NCBI RefSeq assembly: GCF_000499845.2
Contig: NC_023755.2
Location: forward strand, 7,384,847-7,448,846
DNA: 64,000 bases
Reading direction: 5' to 3'
DNA from: Phaseolus vulgaris
Taxonomy: Eukaryota; Streptophyta; Magnoliopsida; Fabales; Fabaceae
Made by a program: the position numbers and the translations under genes. The notes beneath the pieces are model-generated. The model saw only the letters and a program-made list of their open reading frames with translations, did not search any database and was not told the DNA's origin. Positions 58,070 to 64,000 of the stretch are shown here, in pieces; the first letter of the stretch is position 1; each line of letters opens with the position of its first letter.

Positions 58070-61000
58070 AAAATGCAAAAAAAAGTGCAGATTCATTGTT
58101 CCGTAATCCTATCGGACTGCGCTGTCTGGCATTGTTTACAGGATTGCACAAGTTGGTTTGTAAATTTAAAACACATATCGAATTGTACTTCAACAATGGA
58201 GGTATTTCGACTTCTACAATTCGGTGTACAAGAAGAAAACATAAATAAAAAAATGTAAACAAAAACCATGAAAAAAACGCACATCTCACCTCACCACTGC
58301 CTTCAAAAGCCACTTCCAACCACAACCACCAAGAACTATTCACCACATGAAGAACAACTCACTCACTCAATCAAAATCCTTATATGTTGTGCCAAGAGTA
58401 CATTTGGTATTTAAAAATTATATGAAAGTGTAGGAAGAACCAGTAGAGCTACAAGGAGAATTTTCCAAACATTTTCCATACTTTGGTTTGAATTTCTTTT
58501 ATGAATTATGAAGAATAGTGAAAGCATCTAAGAAGTGTAACAATGTCATGGTTTGGATAAGAAAAATATGATTTTAACCCGTTGATACTTTAAGCCACGA
58601 TTATCTACGCGTAGCCTTTTGGGTCTAAGAAAAAACTGAAATGCAATATAATCTAATATTGCGGGAAAAAGCTTTTCTTCTTCCCTCTCTACTGAAAAAA
58701 TGGATGCACTCAACACATAATACACTGTTTCACCCTCTCCCTCGCGTTCCTCGTGCTTTCTTCCTCGCTCTTGTGGTCTTCCTGCTTGCTTTCTTCCTTG
58801 CTCTTGTGGTCTTTCTGCTTTCTTTCTTCCTCAATGTCTGACGTTCTTCCTCACTTCTCACCTGGACAACATTGAGCTTTGGTAAGTTTGTCTATCATGT
58901 CTCGCTCTTTCATCTATGTAATTTAGGGTTTTTTTTCTGTTAGACTTGTTTGGATAAATTTTGTTTTATTGTTTGTTTGGGGTTTCGAAGATTTTTAGAG
59001 TTTGGAATGTTTGGAAGTCTCTGGCCTCACAACACCGACGAAAACTTCATATTCAACTTTGGTGCTTAATGCGCCACTGCTGTGGTCAAGGTGTCGCTGC
59101 TGGTGCTGAATACCAAATTCTAAAAAATGTTATTTGACCATGTCATCCTACTACTCAACATTCATTTTTGCAATTCTGTGTCCAGCTTGCAGACAAACTC
59201 GTTCTGAAAAAATCATCATGTCCTTTAAGTGTTCTCCTGGTTATATTTGAATCTCCTGGTTAACAAAACATTTCAAATTAAACATTATTTTCAATATTTA
59301 ATAGCTACAAAATATAATTAATGAACACTTACATAATTATTTATTTTCAAAATATGGCACATATACTGTAAAATAACACAACAAAATTCCTTTATTTAGT
59401 CTTTATCTTCATATATTTAGTCATTGACTCTTCAATACCATATGCTTGTGTATCTCCAAGATTAATAACTTCAAGGTTTTTATTTTATTTAATAATCTCT
59501 TTGTACCCAATTTTCTAGTGGGTGTTCCTTATGCATTATATAAACCAGTAATGTAGATACTATTCAACTAGAACCAATCACTCCAATAGCATACTGAAAT
59601 GAAGAAAAAAGAATACTGAGTCAGTTTTTTTAAAATGTCAAATTAATTAGTTTTATACTAACGGGTTATATTTAGTTACCTGATTGTGGTTAGCAAGTTG
59701 ATAATAAAATATAAACAATAATTAGCATTTTTAGAAGAAAAAAAAATATGCTCATTATAAAAGCATAACTTGAATTATGTGTAGATTAATAAATTGTTGG
59801 ACAACTTCAACATCTTAGATAACATTTTCAAATTAAATGTTTAACCTCAAATTTAAAATTGAATTGTTTGTCTACGAATGCGTTAAGTTGAAAAGGCATA
59901 TTAGTTGAATATGCAACTTAGAGATATAAAAAAAAATATGAATTAATGAATATCTATAGCTAACTAGTTGCATTCAATTAATTAAAATGACAAAAAATTA
60001 TATAAACAAAGCAATTCCTTTGCATTTTGTCCAATGAAATCCTTGACAATTTTATTAAATAATAAAAAGATCATATATTCAGAGTTGTTAATGACCTTGA
60101 TATACACCATAAACCTACAACGTGCATAATATTTCAGGTAATAAAATTATTTTGTTCTTGTAATTAATAAATAAATTTTAAAACATTTGAAAGAAAAAAA
60201 AATAAGAAGTTTTTATTTACATCAAATGATTCAATTAATTCTGAAAGAAGCATTGTTTGAGTCTTCAACAAATCATCTTATAATGACCAGGGATTTGAGT
60301 TACAACTCAAGAAAATTAGACAAGAGTCATTCATTCTAAAAAAAAATTTAAACAATGTAAGATTGATGTCTTAAATGAATAATAATTAATACTTATAAAA
60401 AAAATTGAACCACAATTTATCATAGTTACTTTTCTCTATAGTCTTTATCACATTAATGTCTGAATTGAATAATGTTAATCAACAACACATCTTCTTTAAC
60501 ATAAGTTGGTTTGTCAATAAAAGAGATAAAATCAAAGTGATATATATTACTATAAATCCATGAAACCAAATTTGAATGTACTAGTAGAAATCTTAAATTT
60601 TGGATCATTGAGAGATACCATCACATTTTCAAACTCTTAAGTATATTCTTCTATAACTAAACACTCAAACTTTAATGTTTTCTTAAATATTGGAAAAAAG
60701 ATTAATGTTTTCTAACAATGCAATTTTTCTCTCTAAAATAACCTAATTCTCATTAGCGTATAACGTTTGATCATTGAGAAGAATATTAATATTAACAAAA
60801 TTTAATGCATTATTAAGATGGACATAATCATGTTTATTCCTATTTTAAACCGTTTGAAATTTATATACGTTTTTAATATATTTTAACTCGCTATCAACAA
60901 TAATTTTGTTTTATTTCTTTAGTAGTTATATATTTTTATTTTGCTTGCTTAAAATTCACTTAAAGCAAAAAAATGCATATTGGCGTTATCCTATCAAATT

Positions 61001-62320
61001 TGTGTAAATATAAGTGGCAAAGAGACGGAACCAATGCAGGGTATGAAATTTTTTTGTCTCTTTACTATTCTAATTAAATAAATTTTATAAATTATATAAA
61101 AAATTAAAAATATTTTAATAATTTAAATGAGTATTAGAATAGGTATGAGAGATAAATATACACATTCATTTTCATCTCCATAATTTTAAATTATCTTCAT
61201 ATTCAATTTAAAAAATTAGTTATCACGTACTCTATTCTCAATGCAATAATTCTTTATCAAAATCAAGATAAATTCAAATAATACCTATATAAATGTGTTC
61301 ATTTGACCCTAAATATAAAATTGATTTTGTCAAAGACATATTTTAAAATAGTAGAATGAATTAAATAATTTGAATGCTAACTTTTTAGAATGAATATATA
61401 AAATAAGTTTTAAAAATGTGATTGAATTCAATGAATGAGAAATGTGAATGATTTTTTAGTTGAATAATTTATTCTCACTTATTAATATATTAGATGTGTT
61501 TGATGAAACACTGAAAGGATTCTAATAGTTTGAGCGGAGGAATAACCCCAGACTTGAGGGGATTCATACAAATATAAATAATTAAGTTGAGAACTTTTAA
61601 AATATAAAATGAATAATAAAAAAGCTATTATGTATTAATTTTGAACCAAATTGGTCTTGAACCGTTTTAAAAACTAAACCTGAAAAATATGCAGTGGTTT
61701 TTGCTTAATTAGGAAAGAAATGGCAAATAAATAAATATAAGAAATCTAAAGAGAAGCAATGCATTACAGAAGCAATAATAGCATACAAAACTAGGGTCAA
61801 AGGCAATGGAAAAGAAGAGGAAGCAGAAACCAAGAAACAAGGTTAACATAATTTATTCTTAAGCATGCAAAGAACACCTTGTCGAGTGGTTATAATGCTA
61901 ATTCAAATTGGAGATGTGACGTGTATATGAAGGTAGATAAGGAGTACGAAGACAACCACAATCCCATGGCTGAGGGAATGATGTAATAATAAAGAAACAT
62001 GGGAATCCAACTTAACACCTAAAACTTGACATACTACCCATTACTGTGCTCTAGAGAAACAAGAAAGTGAGCAACAATAAGCTCCCCTGTCAAAAGAAAA
62101 AAAGGCAAGACAAGAGGAACAAATCAAGCCAAGTCTATCATAATACACAACGGGCCTGATTGTAAATTTATCACAATGCTACATGGCATTACCGCAATAT
62201 ATCAAGATACCAAGGTTGTCCTGATCCTTCCACATGAGGCTGCTCCAAAGTAAATAGAACACAAGGTTGTCCCTATCAAATTTTGCCATTCAACAGCTCC
62301 TCGGATGAATGTGTTCAATT
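58070..62320. other. Spacer, no supported gene
   Basis: 58740-58830 has a roughly 40-bp duplication (CTCTTGTGGTCTTCCTGCTT and CTCTTGTGGTCTTTCTGCTT). 59250-61500 is AT-rich. 61800-62320 probably holds the 3-prime untranslated region of the PAT1 gene. Confidence 0.4.
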
Positions 62321-62326
62321 ATCTAA

Positions 62327-64000
62327 TTAACTCAGCACTGACTCCGAGTTCACATGGTGACCGTGGCCCCCAGAATTACCATTAAATCCAACAACAGGTA
62401 TAGAGCGCTGAGCAAAATCAAGTAATAGTTTTTTCTGGCGGTCATCTGTGTGAGGTAGACTTGCACGTAAGAGCTCAACTGGCATTTCCTTGCTAATAGC
62501 ATTAGCAGCATCTGCACCAATGGCAGCCATATTTGGTGTCCCTTGTATAAGGAATGATTGCATTACACCGTCATATTTACTCACACAATACTTAGTCAGA
62601 AGGCCAAAGAATTCATCAAATGTAGACTGCCAAAGTGAACGGTTTGCAATATTATAATTGCTAGCAGCATGAGGATCAGTTAGAAGCTCAGTTGCCCTTT
62701 CAAGCACGGATACTAGAATAAGGGAAGCCCCATCTCCGGCCGAACTTCTGAGTGGACGTAGGGGAGGTGGATCAGAAGTACAAACAGCTGCTGCTAGACA
62801 AGCACTAATGGAACTTAGATCCATTTCACGGATGCATCTTGAAACAACCCTGGCAAGGTTATTAATAGTCTCTGCTGGAGCTGGATCAGAGGGAAGATTA
62901 CCAAATAAAAACCTTAAATGCCGAAAGATGGCCATACAGACTATGCGCATTAGATCACCACCAGGAAAAAGCAGTTGAAGGTACCTAGCAAGTAGCTTCC
63001 GACCCTTGGGTAGAGAAACTATCCTGAGAAAAACAAAGTCATCTTTTGCGGCAAGTGTAACTGTCCGTCCATTCTTTCCCAGTGGATCAACTAAATGAAG
63101 TGAGGCAGCAAGTCCTTCCAGAAGACCCTGTCGTTTCCGTTTTAACTGAAGACCACCATCTTGAAGCTGATTAAACTGTAGGAAACGATCAATATCATCT
63201 ACATCAAGAAGAAGATAAATACCATCTTCAATTGTGACCCTAGCTGCAAGCATTGGTTCCTGTTCGAGTGGTTTCTCAGAAATGCTTTGCTCAGGACTAC
63301 CTACATTAGAGGAATTTGGAGGATCAACTTCCAGTAGAGGACGGGGCCTGCGAATCGATGAGAATGGAACCCTCCCTAGAGCATCAACCTGAAGAAAAGC
63401 ATGTGGTTCAGCATTAGAAGAGGGCCGTAGAGGAAGTTCCCTTATTTGAGCTGGACTAAAGTGGTGCCTCAATTTAGCACCAGAAGACTTTTTTGCAAGA
63501 CAACCTTGGTGGTAATAATCATCAACATATGGATCATTGCTGTGTGTTGCTGCAAGCTGCATTCTAAGAATATTCTCAATTTCCTCAGTTGTCATGTGCT
63601 TGGATCTAAATCTAGGCCATCCACTATTGCTTCTAAGGCCACTTGTATCAAAACCCTGTGGGGAAAACCGGAGATTTGGTCTACCTATTTGAGCTGATTT
63701 TGGCATTTGATCCCTCAGTTCCATCAGCCCAAGCATCTGATCATACTTGTTAATCATGGGTAAACCTGAGGAAATATTGGGATGATCTCCAGGATATAAC
63801 CCAGCCTGGTTTACCAATTGATTCTGCATTCTCTGACTAAGAGGGGAACCAGTAGGAAATTGGCGCATGTTTCCACCAAAAGGAGGCCCATGATTTATTC
63901 CACTCAACTGTAATGCAGGATTGGAGAAATGAGAACGATTTTGAGGTGACAGTGCCATCTGAGCTCCCATAGCATGATAAGGAATGTTTAAGTGCCCTGT
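62327..64000 (-). CDS. PAT1 homolog, mRNA decapping activator (C-terminal part)
   Basis: The frame is open from the right edge down to TAA at 62329-62327. The ATG at 63970 is internal, since the frame continues upstream without a stop to 64000, so the gene starts outside the window. Visible are a Gln/Gly/Pro-rich low-complexity region, the conserved [20 protein letters not shown] segment with [10 protein letters not shown], and then the alpha-helical C-terminal domain ([39 protein letters not shown]). PAT1 proteins bridge deadenylated mRNA, the LSM1-7 ring and decapping factors in cytoplasmic P-bodies; plant members also link to immunity and development. No intron falls in these 1674 bp. Confidence 0.93.
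   Translation of the reverse strand, partial: TGHLNIPYHAMGAQMALSPQNRSHFSNPALQLSGINHGPPFGGNMRQFPTGSPLSQRMQNQLVNQAGLYPGDHPNISSGLPMINKYDQMLGLMELRDQMPKSAQIGRPNLRFSPQGFDTSGLRSNSGWPRFRSKHMTTEEIENILRMQLAATHSNDPYVDDYYHQGCLAKKSSGAKLRHHFSPAQIRELPLRPSSNAEPHAFLQVDALGRVPFSSIRRPRPLLEVDPPNSSNVGSPEQSISEKPLEQEPMLAARVTIEDGIYLLLDVDDIDRFLQFNQLQDGGLQLKRKRQGLLEGLAASLHLVDPLGKNGRTVTLAAKDDFVFLRIVSLPKGRKLLARYLQLLFPGGDLMRIVCMAIFRHLRFLFGNLPSDPAPAETINNLARVVSRCIREMDLSSISACLAAAVCTSDPPPLRPLRSSAGDGASLILVSVLERATELLTDPHAASNYNIANRSLWQSTFDEFFGLLTKYCVSKYDGVMQSFLIQGTPNMAAIGADAANAISKEMPVELLRASLPHTDDRQKKLLLDFAQRSIPVVGFNGNSGGHGHHVNSESVLS

Noticed and set aside
58641..58841. 66-codon frame with Leu/Phe repeats
   Set aside because: Created by a short duplicated CT-rich DNA stretch; no gene evidence.
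1..64000. tRNA, rRNA, CRISPR or bacterial-type operon features
   Set aside because: None recognised on either strand; the sequence is plant nuclear DNA.

Overview
The window is nuclear DNA of a dicot plant, most likely a legume of the Phaseoleae group. This rests on plant-only gene families (PPR proteins, a two-BTB ARM protein, a seed LEA protein, a plant-mobile-domain gene), GT-AG introns, AT-rich spacers and many nested plant transposons. The legume placement is inference, from a roughly 235-bp tandem repeat type I associate with legume intergenic DNA. There are no operons, CRISPR arrays or bacterial features.

Seven real genes are seen. They are exon 1 of a Snapin/BLOC-1-like gene (574-790, minus, running off the left edge); a small seed-maturation LEA gene (6872-7141, minus); an intronless PLS-DYW PPR gene (10029-12116, plus); an intronless P-class PPR gene with a plastid-type N-terminus (20514-22229, plus); a ribosomal protein eL41 gene of only 25 codons split by a 1.26-kb intron (24892-26228, minus); an eight-exon gene for a 1011-residue ARM/double-BTB protein (33195-43368, plus); and the C-terminal part of a PAT1 mRNA-decapping factor gene (62327-64000, minus, running off the right edge).

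The rest is mobile or decayed DNA. 1.8-5.9 kb holds two oppositely oriented Ty3/gypsy fragments. 12.1-18.3 kb is a broken second copy of the BTB gene, split by a 3.83-kb retroelement. Intron 7 of the intact BTB gene holds a decayed Ty3/gypsy chromodomain element, itself interrupted by a tandem-repeat insertion. 46-51 kb is a MULE carrying an OTU-like domain, broken by two solo LTRs with perfect target-site duplications. 51.6-52.9 kb is a plant-mobile-domain pseudogene. 54-57.9 kb holds a third solo LTR and a CACTA-type element with a ULP1-like protease segment. 31.9-32.5 kb is another MULE tail, and 27.7-28.1 kb has exon scraps of two unrelated genes.

The most unusual structure is the retroelement at 14336-18165. 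Its two LTRs lie head to head, each followed inward by a tRNA-primer-type site, so both outer ends are U3 ends. The whole is flanked by a perfect 5-bp target duplication that can be checked against the empty site in the intact BTB gene. The second is a pair of inverted AT-rich arms (7967-9353 and 18286-20242) bracketing the DYW-PPR gene plus the BTB pseudogene, as expected of an old inversion with staggered breaks. All coordinates were read by hand; no searches or alignments were run.
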